Positions 1 to 8,140 of a stretch of DNA of 39,048 nt are shown piece by piece. Below the pieces are notes generated by a model. That model was not told the origin of the DNA, searched no databases, and was given only the letters and a program-made list of their open reading frames with translations. The stretch is from positions 1 through 39,048 of the IMG/VR virus record IMGVR_UViG_3300025927_000421, one strand, 5' to 3'. This stretch comes from a virus. Position numbers and translations under genes: made by a program. Each line of letters opens with the position of its first letter. The stretch's first letter is position 1.

Positions 1-534
1 TTGCCAGGCCTGTCGAAGCTCACCCGCGACGAATTGAACGATCGCGCATTGGCGCTCGGTGTTGCCGACGCCGTGGAACTGCCGACTCGGCGCGCGGTGA
101 TCGAGGCCATCGATGCCAAGAAGGCGGAATTCGCCGGCGTCTCTCCCGACCTCTTCAAACGGGGCGCCCGGGTCGTGAGCGTCCACAAAGGACGAACGAT
201 GATCGAGATCTCGACGTCGCTCGCGTCCTATCTGTTTCATCGCCCACTGGGGGAGAGCGGCCGCGGCAACGCGATCGAGGCGGTCGAAGACGATCTGGAG
301 CTGATCCGATCGAGGGATCCTCTAGTCGCCGACTCGGCGATCGCGGCGGCGGCGTTGAGGATGGCCTACGAGCTCGAGGACCCGCTCAACTCTGCAACCT
401 CGAAGAGCATGTGCGCGAAAGCGTTGCAGGCCGCAATGGATCGACTGCTCGAGCTCTCTCCGCCCGGCCAGGAGGAGAAGGGGAAGCTTCATGAGCTCAA
501 AGCCAGGCGAGCCAAGAGGCGAGCAGCGGCCTAG
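1..534 (+). CDS. Putative terminase small subunit
   Basis: Probably the DNA-recognition subunit of the packaging motor. The call rests mainly on position: it lies directly upstream of, and overlaps by 44 bp, the large terminase. The 177-aa product opens with a short helical module (residues 3-35, around LTRDELNDRALALGV) resembling the HeH/SAP/Rho-N family of small nucleic-acid-binding folds, which suits a DNA-binding subunit. The rest is mostly helical and the C-terminus is very basic (KARRAKRRAAA). The TTG at base 1 is the window edge, so the true start and its ribosome site may lie upstream. Small terminases diverge strongly, so the functional name is inference. Confidence 0.6.
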   Translation: MPGLSKLTRDELNDRALALGVADAVELPTRRAVIEAIDAKKAEFAGVSPDLFKRGARVVSVHKGRTMIEISTSLASYLFHRPLGESGRGNAIEAVEDDLELIRSRDPLVADSAIAAAALRMAYELEDPLNSATSKSMCAKALQAAMDRLLELSPPGQEEKGKLHELKARRAKRRAAA

Positions 535-1972
535 ATCCATCTGGGTCCCCCCGTACGAGACCTCGACCGGCGCCGAAGCGTTCGAGCTATGTCAGCTCGC
601 CAACCTGAACCTCGACCCGTGGCAGGCCTTCATCCTCGGCGAGTCGCTGGGTGAACGGAGCAACAGGACCTGGGCGGCAATGGAGGTCGGCGTCGAGGTC
701 TCGCGGCAGAACGGCAAGGGGGGCCTCCTCGAGGCGCGACAGCTCACGGGCCTGTACATCCTCGAGGAGCCGCTACAGGTGCATTCGGCCCACCTCTTCG
801 ACACCAGCCTGGAGGCGTTTCGCCGGCTGAAAACCCTGATCGAAGAATGCCCCGACCTCGATCGCGAAGTGATGCGGATCGTGCAATCACATGGCGAAGA
901 GGGAATCGAACTGCGAGGCAAGCGACGGATTCGGTTTCGCACCAGGACGAGCGGCGGCGGTCGCGGCCTTTCCGGTGACTGCCTCTACCTCGACGAGGCG
1001 ATGTACATCAAGCAGGCAACCCACGGCGCGCTCTTCCCGATCATGGCCGCCCGTCCGAACCCCCAGCTTTGGTACACCGGCTCCGCCGTCGACCAGGACG
1101 TCCACGAGGACGGCCGCGTTTTCGCCAAGGTCCGGGAGCGCGGGCTGGCCGGCAACGATCCTCGGCTCGCCTGGTTCGGCTTTGGCGAGCCAAGCGATGA
1201 GATCACGCCGGACAGCGACGAGGCGGCCCAGATGCTCGACGATCCCGATGCCTGGGCGCGGGCTAACCCCGCCCTTGGGATCCGGATCTCGAAGGAGTAC
1301 ATCGAAGCTGAGCGGCGAGCCCTCAGCGCACGGAACTTCGCGGTCGAGCGTCTCGGAATCGGCGATTGGCCCAGCACCGCCGAATCCGAGGGGCAGGTAA
1401 TTCCCGCTGAGGCCTGGAGCAGAAACCTCGACGAGAAATCGGAGCTCGCCGATCCTGTCGTCTTTGCCCTGGATGTTTCTCCCGATCGCCGAAGCTCGTC
1501 GATCGGGGCCGCTGATGCTGACGGCCACCTCGAGCTGATCGATCGCAAGCGAGGTGTGGGTTGGCTCATCGACCGATCGGTCGAGCTCGCCGCGAAGTGG
1601 AAACCCAGCGCGATCGTCATCGACGGCGGGAGTCCGGCTGCATCACTGATCGATCCGCTCAAGGAGGCGTTGCGAGCGGCGGGGCTTGATCCGGACCTTG
1701 TCTATGAGGTCGACACCGGGGAGTACGTCGAGGCCTGCGTGACCTTCTACGACGCGGTCGAGCAGGACGGGGTGCAGCACCTGAACCAGGCAGAGCTAAA
1801 CGCCGCGGTGCAGGGTGCGGCGACCCGGCCACTTCGCGACTCCTGGGCCTGGTCCCGCAAAAAGTCAGACATCGACATCACGCCGCTGGTCGCCGTCACG
1901 TTGGCGCGCTGGAAGGCGGCGCAAGGCGAGGAGGTCTCTGTGTACGAGGAACGAGGGGTGGTGGTTCTGTGA
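491..1972 (+). CDS. terL: Terminase large subunit (ATPase/nuclease)
   Basis: Packaging motor that translocates DNA into the prohead and cuts it. The 493-aa length is normal for the family. The N-terminal ATPase has a deviant Walker A at residues 71-77 (SRQNGKG), as in the phage Terminase_1 group, and a Walker B at 164-169 (CLYLDE) with the catalytic Glu169. The C-terminal RNase H-like nuclease has acidic candidates Asp328 (FALDVS) and Asp378 (IVIDGG). The ATG at 491 lies inside the small-subunit gene, preceded by GGAGGAGAAGGGG at 470-482. The stop overlaps a GTG at 1969. Identification is secure from the motifs and from the order terminase-portal-protease-capsid. Confidence 0.93.
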   Translation: MSSKPGEPRGEQRPRSIWVPPYETSTGAEAFELCQLANLNLDPWQAFILGESLGERSNRTWAAMEVGVEVSRQNGKGGLLEARQLTGLYILEEPLQVHSAHLFDTSLEAFRRLKTLIEECPDLDREVMRIVQSHGEEGIELRGKRRIRFRTRTSGGGRGLSGDCLYLDEAMYIKQATHGALFPIMAARPNPQLWYTGSAVDQDVHEDGRVFAKVRERGLAGNDPRLAWFGFGEPSDEITPDSDEAAQMLDDPDAWARANPALGIRISKEYIEAERRALSARNFAVERLGIGDWPSTAESEGQVIPAEAWSRNLDEKSELADPVVFALDVSPDRRSSSIGAADADGHLELIDRKRGVGWLIDRSVELAAKWKPSAIVIDGGSPAASLIDPLKEALRAAGLDPDLVYEVDTGEYVEACVTFYDAVEQDGVQHLNQAELNAAVQGAATRPLRDSWAWSRKKSDIDITPLVAVTLARWKAAQGEEVSVYEERGVVVL

Positions 1973-2148
1973 GGCGGGTCAAGGAGGAGGCCGAGACGAT
2001 CGGCTTCGGGATCGGCTTCGCCTCGTTCGTGGCCGGCGTGGCAATGATCACCGTTCCCGGCGCATTCATTCTCGGCGGTCTTCTGTTCTGCGGGTTGATG
2101 GTGGCGCTCGCGCTGGCGAAGCAGCGGAAGAGGCGCCAGGCCTCGTGA
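1969..2148 (+). CDS. Small two-helix membrane protein between terminase and portal
   Basis: A 59-aa frame starts with GTG at 1969, overlapping the terminase stop (GTGA), and ends TGA at 2146-2148, overlapping the GTG of the portal gene. The product begins with a charged stretch (RRVKEEAE), continues with about 40 mostly hydrophobic residues that can form two short membrane helices with a Pro-Gly turn (TVPGAFILGG), and ends basic (KQRKRRQ). Perfect overlap at both ends and lack of a better frame here argue that it is translated by coupling. I do not recognise a family. A membrane protein at this place in a head operon is unusual. Confidence 0.65.
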   Translation: MRRVKEEAETIGFGIGFASFVAGVAMITVPGAFILGGLLFCGLMVALALAKQRKRRQAS

Positions 2149-3272
2149 GTCTTCTCGGAACGGCTCTCGACTCGATCTACAGGCCGCGTGACTTCTCCTG
2201 GGGCTGGGGCGGCGGCACCTACTCCGGCAAGTCGGTCACGGTCGAAAAGGCTCTCGGCCTGGTGCCCGTCTTCAACGCCGTCAGCCAGATCGCCGGCGCG
2301 ATCGGGAGTCTGCCTCTGATGGTTTACCAGCGCGAAGTTGATGAACGCCGGCGCGCCGAATCGCACCCGACCTGGTCGCTTCTCCACGAAGAACCGAACC
2401 CCGAGATGGCGGCCGACGAGGTGTGGGAGATGGTCGAGTCGCATCTCGATCTCTGGGGCAATGCTTTCCTCTTCAAGGTTCCCCGCCCGGGGACCGAAGG
2501 GCTTACCGAACAGCTCTGGCCGATCTCGCCCGACCGGGTCCAGGTCACCCGCGACGAAAAGAATCGCCGGATCTTCTACATCGAAGGCCGGGTCTTCCGC
2601 GAAGACACCATCCTCCACATCCGCGGCCTCTCCCTTGATGGCCTGGTCGGCTACTCGCCGATTCAGCTTGCGCGCAACGCCCTCGCTAACGCGATGTCCC
2701 AGGAGGAGTTCCAGGGGCGTTTCCTGCGCAGCGACGGGAAACCGGCGGTCCTGCTCCGTCACCCGAACTCCCTGAAGCCGGAGGCCGAAGAACGGTTAAA
2801 AAAGAGTTGGGATGCCGCCAAGGCCGGTGGCACCGTTGTGCTGGAGGAAGACATCAACGTCGAGCGCTGGACGATGCCGCTCGAGGACGCGCAGTTCATC
2901 GAGCAAATGGAGTTCTCCGACAAGCGGATCGCGCAGATGTTCCTTCTGCAGCCGCGGCGACTCGGCGCCAAGAGCGGCGATTCCCTCACCTACTCCACTG
3001 TCGAATCCGACAGCATCGACTTCATCACCTACACCCTGCAGCGCCGCTGCCGGCGGATCGAGAGCGCGATCCGCCGCGACCGGAGCATCTTTCCCGGGCC
3101 TGACTACTACCCGGAGTTTCTGCTGGACGCCCTCCTGCGAGCGAACCTGAAGGACCGTTTCGAAGCCTGGAAAACCGGCATCGACGCAGGGTTCCTCGAC
3201 GCCGACCAGGACGTCCGCCCCAAAGAGAACCTCCCCAAGCGCCAGAGCCAACCGGCTCCGCCCGCTCCCTAA
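2145..3272 (+). CDS. HK97-family portal protein
   Basis: Forms the dodecameric ring at the capsid vertex through which DNA enters and leaves and to which the tail connectors attach. The 375-aa length and sequence match the Phage_portal family: VFNAVSQIAGAIGSLPLMVY near the N-terminus, then WSLLHEEPNP, HLDLWGNAF, and the late FSDKRIAQMFLLQPRRLG segment. The frame is open much further upstream, but GTG 2145 is chosen because it overlaps the stop of the 59-aa gene and because the upstream extension only shadows the terminase. The C-terminus is Pro/Gln-rich (QSQPAPPAP). Confidence 0.92.
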   Translation: MSLLGTALDSIYRPRDFSWGWGGGTYSGKSVTVEKALGLVPVFNAVSQIAGAIGSLPLMVYQREVDERRRAESHPTWSLLHEEPNPEMAADEVWEMVESHLDLWGNAFLFKVPRPGTEGLTEQLWPISPDRVQVTRDEKNRRIFYIEGRVFREDTILHIRGLSLDGLVGYSPIQLARNALANAMSQEEFQGRFLRSDGKPAVLLRHPNSLKPEAEERLKKSWDAAKAGGTVVLEEDINVERWTMPLEDAQFIEQMEFSDKRIAQMFLLQPRRLGAKSGDSLTYSTVESDSIDFITYTLQRRCRRIESAIRRDRSIFPGPDYYPEFLLDALLRANLKDRFEAWKTGIDAGFLDADQDVRPKENLPKRQSQPAPPAP

Positions 3273-3303
3273 AGCCCACCCCTCAAAGGAGAGGAACGCC
3301 TGA

Positions 3304-4413
3304 ATGGACCTTGACGCCATCAATAGCCCCTGGGCTGTTCGCAGGGAGCTCCTGCCGACGATCGCCGCGGTGCTCACCGGCAGGCTTGCCGGAGCCGAGC
3401 AGCTTGCCACCGAGTCACCGGCGCCGGAAGCGGCCACGATCGGCGGTAACACCCTGCAGCAGAGCGTCGCCGTGATCCCGCTGCAGGGGATGATCACCCC
3501 CAAGGCTTCGATTCTGAGTCTCCTTTTCGGTGGAGGCGGAGGACTCGGCGTCTTCCGCTCGCAGCTGCGCGAAGCGATCGCGAGCGACGAAGTCGGCTCG
3601 ATCGTAATCAACGTGGACTCGCCCGGTGGGCGCCTCGACTTGGTCACCGAGACCGCGGCTGAGATCCGTGCCGCCGGCGAAGAGAAGCCGGTCATCGCTG
3701 TCGCCAACACGATGGCGGCATCGGCGGCCTACTGGCTCGCTTCGCAGGCGAACGAGCTGGTCGTCACCCCCAGCGGCCAGGTCGGGTCGGTGGGCGTCTA
3801 CTGCGTCCACGAAGACTGGAGCAGCTGGAACGAGAAATTCGGGATCGACATCTCCTACATCTTCTCCGGAGACCGCAAGGTTGACGGGAACCCCGACGAA
3901 CCGCTGAGCGACGAGGCTCGTGAGTACCTGCAGGCGCGCGTCGACTCCGGCCGCGAGCAGTTCGCCGCTGACGTCGCCAAAGGCCGCGACGTCAGCACGG
4001 CGGTCGTCAAAGGCGAGCAGTTCGGCGAAGGGCTGATGTTTAGCGCCAAGGACGCCGTCAAGCAGGGGATGGCGGACCGCGTCGAAACGCTCGAGGCGGC
4101 GATCGCCAAGCTGGCCAAGGGTGGCCGTCGCAGCTCGGCGGGATCCCGGGCAGAGGGTTTGCAGTTGACCGATCACATCTCCTCGGTCGTGACCGAGGTG
4201 GACGCCGTGATCGACCGTGTCGCTGACGTCGTGGCGAAGCGCGCGGAGAGGGGCAAGAAGCTCGGCGGCGAGTCGCAAGGCCTGCTGACCGACCTCGACG
4301 CCCGCCTACACCGGCTCAAAGGCGTTCTCGCCGCTGAGCCAACCACCGACGACAACGATGCCTCGGCGGTCGTGCAGGAGCACCTGCGCGAGATCCACCG
4401 CCGGGTGTCCTGA
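3304..4413 (+). CDS. Head maturation protease, S49/SppA type
   Basis: Prohead protease that trims the capsid precursor and scaffold during maturation, like lambda gpC. The product has 369 aa. The SppA/ClpP-like core shows NVDSPGG (103-109, the oxyanion region), the nucleophile Ser140 in MAASAAYWLAS, SGQVGSVGVY (157-166), and the general base Lys192 in GDRKVDGNP, the Ser-Lys arrangement of S49 peptidases. About 95 C-terminal residues after the protease are charged and helical and could act as scaffold or be removed; this is inference. The ATG is preceded by AAAGGAGAGG. It sits between portal and capsid as expected. Confidence 0.92.
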   Translation: MDLDAINSPWAVRRELLPTIAAVLTGRLAGAEQLATESPAPEAATIGGNTLQQSVAVIPLQGMITPKASILSLLFGGGGGLGVFRSQLREAIASDEVGSIVINVDSPGGRLDLVTETAAEIRAAGEEKPVIAVANTMAASAAYWLASQANELVVTPSGQVGSVGVYCVHEDWSSWNEKFGIDISYIFSGDRKVDGNPDEPLSDEAREYLQARVDSGREQFAADVAKGRDVSTAVVKGEQFGEGLMFSAKDAVKQGMADRVETLEAAIAKLAKGGRRSSAGSRAEGLQLTDHISSVVTEVDAVIDRVADVVAKRAERGKKLGGESQGLLTDLDARLHRLKGVLAAEPTTDDNDASAVVQEHLREIHRRVS

Positions 4414-4436
4414 AGCAAAGAAAGGCACACGGAAAA

Positions 4437-5684
4437 ATGGATAAACAGAAGCTGAAAGAGCTTCAGGGCCGCCTGGCCGAGAAACGGGCCGCGCTGAAAG
4501 AGGTCTTCGACCAGGCCGGGTCGGACTACGACATGGAGAAGGTCACCTCTCTGGAGGGAGACTCCGCCGCCAAGGTAGAGGCGATCCAGGGCATGAACGC
4601 CGAGATCGACGAGATCGCCAAAGAGCTCGAACCGATCGAGAAGGAAGCTGCGACCCTGCAGCGGGCTCACCGTGAGGCGGAGGCTTTTGTCGAGTCGCGC
4701 AGCGGCCACCCGCTGCCGCCGCGGTCCGAGGACGCCCTCGCCGCGGCTCTCACCGAGCCGACCAAAACGCTGGGGGAACTCTTCATCGAGTCCGGCGCCG
4801 GCGGTGAGTTCAAAGGCCGCGAGGTCGAGCTGGACGGCGTCGACATGAACGCCGCGCTCTTCCAAACGAGCGCCGGCTGGGCGCCGGAGGTGACCCGGAC
4901 CGGCCGGATCGTCGACAAAGCGGTGCGGCCGATCCAGGTCATCGACGTCATCCCCGGCGGGACGACGACGCAGGCGGCGGTGAAGTTCCTCGAAGAGGTC
5001 CTCTTCACCAACGCGGCCGAAGAGCGCGGCGAGGGGGAACAGTACCCCGAAGCGGCCCTCAAACTGGCGGATGCCGAAAGCCCGGTTCGCAAGATCCCGG
5101 TCTTCCTGCCTGTCACCGACGAGCAGCTCGAAGACGTCCCCCAGGCCGAGGGCTACATCAACCGGCGACTGCCGTTCATGCTGCGCCAGCGGCTCGACTC
5201 GCAGATCGTCAACGGCAACGGCGTCGGCAAAAACCTGCTCGGCTTCCTGAACAAGGAAGGCGTGCAGACGCAGGCCAAGGGGGTGGACCCGGTGCCGGAT
5301 GCGATCTTCAAGGCGATGGTGAAGGTCGAAACCCCGGGGCAGGCGATGACCGGGCCGGTGCTCATGAACCCACTCGACTGGCAGGACATCCGCCTGCTGC
5401 GGACCGCCGACGGCATCTACATCTGGGGCTCGCCCTCGGAGGCGGGGCCGGAGCGGATCTGGGGCCAGCCGGTCGTCAAAGCGCAGGTGATGCCCGAAGG
5501 CACCGCCGTGACCGGCGACTTCGCCAACTTCTCGGAACTCGCTTTCCGGAAGGGGATCACGGTGAAGGTGTCCGACTCCCACGCGGAATTCTTCCGCGAA
5601 GGGAAACAGGCCATCCGCGCCGAGATGCGCGTCGCCCTCGTCATCTACCGCCCGGGTGCCTTCTGCACCGTCACCGGGCTCTAA
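4437..5684 (+). CDS. Major capsid protein, HK97 fold
   Basis: Main shell protein. The 415-aa precursor begins with about 85 residues of charged heptad-like coiled coil (KLKELQGRLAEKRAALKE and onward), the delta/scaffolding domain of HK97-type capsids that the upstream protease should remove. The mature part follows, with family-typical stretches such as DVIPGGTTTQAAVKFLEE and PVTDEQLEDVPQ, then a C-terminal region rich in short beta strands. The start is well supported by AAAGG before ATG 4437. The gene is followed by a perfect 9-bp hairpin. The exact cleavage site cannot be seen from sequence alone. Confidence 0.93.
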   Translation: MDKQKLKELQGRLAEKRAALKEVFDQAGSDYDMEKVTSLEGDSAAKVEAIQGMNAEIDEIAKELEPIEKEAATLQRAHREAEAFVESRSGHPLPPRSEDALAAALTEPTKTLGELFIESGAGGEFKGREVELDGVDMNAALFQTSAGWAPEVTRTGRIVDKAVRPIQVIDVIPGGTTTQAAVKFLEEVLFTNAAEERGEGEQYPEAALKLADAESPVRKIPVFLPVTDEQLEDVPQAEGYINRRLPFMLRQRLDSQIVNGNGVGKNLLGFLNKEGVQTQAKGVDPVPDAIFKAMVKVETPGQAMTGPVLMNPLDWQDIRLLRTADGIYIWGSPSEAGPERIWGQPVVKAQVMPEGTAVTGDFANFSELAFRKGITVKVSDSHAEFFREGKQAIRAEMRVALVIYRPGAFCTVTGL

Positions 5685-5698
5685 GCCGCTAGCTGTGC

Positions 5699-5720
5699 GG
5701 GGCCGCCTGAGGGCGGCCCC
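5699..5720 (+). other. Perfect 9-bp hairpin after the capsid gene
   Basis: GGGGCCGCC at 5699-5707 and its exact complement GGCGGCCCC at 5712-5720 flank a TGAG tetraloop. No T-run follows, so it is not a canonical intrinsic terminator. Its place just 3' of the most highly expressed head gene suits an mRNA-stabilising or attenuating structure. Confidence 0.6.
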
Positions 5721-5745
5721 CAAGCTCGCTGAAAAGGAGGATGGG

Positions 5746-6165
5746 ATGACCATCATCGAGGGCACCAACCGGATCGGCGCCGGACTCGGCGGAGGCGTGA
5801 AGACTGCGGTGGCGGAGTACGACTTCGCGACCGACGGCGGCGCGGTCGGGACGATCAACCTGAGGGGCGACAGGCTCCCGGCCGGCGCGGTCATCGTTGA
5901 CTCGCTGATCAACGTCAAGACCAAACCGGAATCGGCCGGTGAAGCCACTGTTCAGGTGGGCTCCGAGGGCGAAGCCGATTTGCAGGCCGCAAAAAAAGTC
6001 ACCGAAGCGCCGTGGTCGACGGCGACGCCGAAGCGCGGCGCCGTCACCGCCACCAGCACCCCCGTCGTCACCACGGCGGAGCGCAGCATCACCGCAAAAG
6101 TCGCGACCGCTGCGCTGATGAAAGGCAAGTTCACCGTCGTCGTCTCCTACCTCGAGTTCGCGTAG
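5746..6165 (+). CDS. Putative beta-rich virion protein (head decoration candidate)
   Basis: A 139-aa protein with no motif I can name. It is rich in Gly, Ala, Thr and Val with alternating beta-type patterning, for example VAEYDFATDGG, AGAVIVDSLINVKT and GKFTVVVSYLEFA, and has no membrane segment or coiled coil. ATG 5746 is chosen over upstream in-frame codons because AAAAGGAGG ends 5 nt before it. Directly following the major capsid gene, in this position HK97-like phages often encode a decoration or minor head protein. That role is inference from position and composition. Confidence 0.7.
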   Translation: MTIIEGTNRIGAGLGGGVKTAVAEYDFATDGGAVGTINLRGDRLPAGAVIVDSLINVKTKPESAGEATVQVGSEGEADLQAAKKVTEAPWSTATPKRGAVTATSTPVVTTAERSITAKVATAALMKGKFTVVVSYLEFA

Positions 6166-6213
6166 GCGATGGGACTGGAAATCGCTCCCGGTGGGGGCAG
6201 AGAGGAGCACGTC

Positions 6214-6825
6214 ATGCGCAACGGATTCACCCTGGAGGAGCGGCTGTACAAAACCGAGGACGGCGAGATCGTCCGCGAGGGAGACGAGCGGGCGGTCACC
6301 GTCTACCGCGGCATCGGCCAGCAGATCTCTCTCAGCGAGGCGGCAGCTCTCGGGCTGACGGACGAGGCGCCGGACTTCGACCTCACCGGTTTGAGCTCGG
6401 TGGCCGAGGCCGACGATGTCCAGCTGGTCGAGCTGTTCATCACGGTCGTCGAGGAGCTGAAGAAGCGCGATCTGGCCGAGGACTCCGAGTTCCCGGAGCA
6501 TCTGCGGGAGCGGGCGGACGCGGTTTTTGCCGACGAGACTCCCGCCGCACCGACGGCGGCCACCGCGGCTGAGGAAGGTCAGGCCCAGGTCGGCGCCGAC
6601 GGCGCCGAACGGACGCCCGAGGGCGACGCGGTGAACGAGGCCGAGGAAGTCACGGAGAAGGCCTTCGAGGTCGAGCAACGCGAGGACCTCGAGAAGCTCA
6701 CCAAGGCCGATCTGGCCGAGCGGGCCGTCGCCCTCGCGGTGGAGGAGCCGGGCAAGCTCAAGAAGGCCGAGCTGGTCGACGCGATCCTGAAGGCGCAGGG
6801 CGCCCGCAAGGAAGCGGGCGAGTAG
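6214..6825 (+). CDS. Head-region protein with C-terminal HeH/SAP-like module
   Basis: A 203-aa acidic protein of unknown precise function. The N-terminal 90 residues are mixed helix/strand and the middle is Ala/Glu/Pro-rich and probably flexible. The C-terminal 40 residues (LEKLTKADLAERAVALAVEE and what follows) resemble the small HeH/Rho-N helical module, like the N-terminus of the gene at 1 and the middle of the gene at 8141. ATG 6214 is preferred to an in-frame ATG at 6169 because AGAGGAG lies 6 nt upstream of it, whereas 6169 has no ribosome site. Confidence 0.7.
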   Translation: MRNGFTLEERLYKTEDGEIVREGDERAVTVYRGIGQQISLSEAAALGLTDEAPDFDLTGLSSVAEADDVQLVELFITVVEELKKRDLAEDSEFPEHLRERADAVFADETPAAPTAATAAEEGQAQVGADGAERTPEGDAVNEAEEVTEKAFEVEQREDLEKLTKADLAERAVALAVEEPGKLKKAELVDAILKAQGARKEAGE

Positions 6826-6829
6826 CCGA

Positions 6830-7666
6830 ATGGAGCTGCTGAAGGGGGCGGCGGGCACCCTCCGCTTCCCCGACCACGACGGTGACCCGGTGGAGTTCGA
6901 TGAACTCCCGACGGTCACCGTCGTGCGGCACTCCGACGGCTCGGCGGTCGACGTCGGCGCTGTCGAAAAAGACGGAGCCGGCGAGGACCTCGTCTACACC
7001 GCCTCGGTCGATTCGACCGCGACGGCCGAGGTGGACCTATTGGTCGCCACCTGGACCGGCAAAGTTGCCGGTGCCGACAGCTCCTACACCACCTACGCCG
7101 AGGTGGTCGGCGGCGTCCTGACGTCGCTGAAGGCGATCCGGAAAAAGCAAAACCGGAACCAGCCGCCGCCTGACGGGGAGATCGCCGCGGCTCGAGAGGC
7201 TGCGTCGAGGCAAATCGAGTCTGCGTGCCGCTGCGCATTCCGGCCTCGCTATGGCAGGGAGATATTGAGCAGCGACGGCCGCGAAACCTTGATGTTGAAG
7301 CACCCGCAGTTGCAGCGGGTGTTGTCGATCGCCGTAGACGGCGTCGCATGGAGCGGCGAAGAGCTGGGCTGGGTGACGCTCGACTCCTCTGGCTTTCTAG
7401 GCATCTCGGGCCGCTGGCCTACCGGGCGGATCGAGGTCGCCTACGTGCACGGCTACGAGCACTTCCCAGAGGCAGCCGAGCCCGTCCGCGACCTCGCCGC
7501 CCACCTGCTGGCGACGAAGCCGATCGACTGGATGGACCGCGCCACCTCCTACAGCACCGGAGACGCGACCTACTCGCTGATCACGGCGGGTTTCAGGGGT
7601 GCGAGCTTCCCGGTGCCGTCTGTGAATGCGTTTGTCGAAGACCACCAGTACGTCTCGGTGGGCTGA
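6830..7666 (+). CDS. Head-tail connector (gp6-like adaptor)
   Basis: Probably the ring protein that docks under the portal. The 278-aa product has two parts. Residues 1-95 are beta-rich and Ig-like (TLRFPDHDGDPVEFDELPTV), ending in YTTYAEVVGG. The second part contains the helix AAREAASRQIESACRCAF, strands ending in RIEVAYVHGYEHFP, and helix EPVRDLAAHLLA. That helix-strand-helix arrangement with V.Y.HG is characteristic of phage head-tail adaptors. The gene begins 4 bp after the previous stop and overlaps the next start (ATGA at 7666). Assignment rests on pattern and synteny. Confidence 0.75.
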   Translation: MELLKGAAGTLRFPDHDGDPVEFDELPTVTVVRHSDGSAVDVGAVEKDGAGEDLVYTASVDSTATAEVDLLVATWTGKVAGADSSYTTYAEVVGGVLTSLKAIRKKQNRNQPPPDGEIAAAREAASRQIESACRCAFRPRYGREILSSDGRETLMLKHPQLQRVLSIAVDGVAWSGEELGWVTLDSSGFLGISGRWPTGRIEVAYVHGYEHFPEAAEPVRDLAAHLLATKPIDWMDRATSYSTGDATYSLITAGFRGASFPVPSVNAFVEDHQYVSVG

Positions 7667-8103
7667 TGAGCGGCTTCATCTCCACCGCGATCCCCTCTGT
7701 CGAAGCGGCCGTCCTCGAGCTGTTGGAGGGCGCTGCCGAGCTCGACGGCGTGTTCGTCACCGACGACTACAGCAAGGCAGTGCAGGAGACCAAATACGTC
7801 TGGCTGTGGAAAGCCGAGGCCGAGCGCGAGTTCAAGGGCATCGGTCGCCGGCCGGCGACCCAGGAGGAGGCGATCGAACTTACCCTGAGGGTCATCGCTG
7901 TCGGAGACACGGCTGCGGAAGCCAAGAACCGTAGCTACCAGATTGCCGGCGCCGTTGAGACGGTGCTGCGCAACGACATGAAGCTTGGCGGCACGGTGCT
8001 GAAGAACCACGTCAAGAAGCTCAGTGGCGAGCCGGTGACCGATTACGAGCCGCTTTTCGGCTACGCGGTCGTGCTGATCGTCGCCGCTGAGGCCCGCATC
8101 TAA
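7666..8103 (+). CDS. Tail terminator/completion-like protein
   Basis: A 145-aa soluble alpha/beta protein translated from an ATG that overlaps the preceding stop. The pattern is typical of small phage tail-terminator (lambda gpU-like) proteins: an N-terminal helix (SVEAAVLELLEG), a strand region (YVWLWKAEAEREF), EEAIELTLRVIAVGD and a C-terminal strand GYAVVLIVAAEARI. This group caps the tail tube at the head end. The long in-frame extension upstream only shadows the connector gene, so ATG 7666 is used. Functional name is moderate-confidence inference from fold pattern and position. Confidence 0.65.
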   Translation: MSGFISTAIPSVEAAVLELLEGAAELDGVFVTDDYSKAVQETKYVWLWKAEAEREFKGIGRRPATQEEAIELTLRVIAVGDTAAEAKNRSYQIAGAVETVLRNDMKLGGTVLKNHVKKLSGEPVTDYEPLFGYAVVLIVAAEARI

Positions 8104-8140
8104 CACTCCGGCAGCGGCCGGATCAAACAAGGAGGTAGCA

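Noticed and set aside
4173-5948. A 591-codon antisense frame over protease, capsid and decoration genes
   Set aside because: It spans several clear plus-strand genes and their junctions and has shadow-like composition.
6169-6213. Upstream ATG 6169 as start of the gene at 6214
   Set aside because: No ribosome site before it, while AGAGGAG precedes the ATG at 6214.
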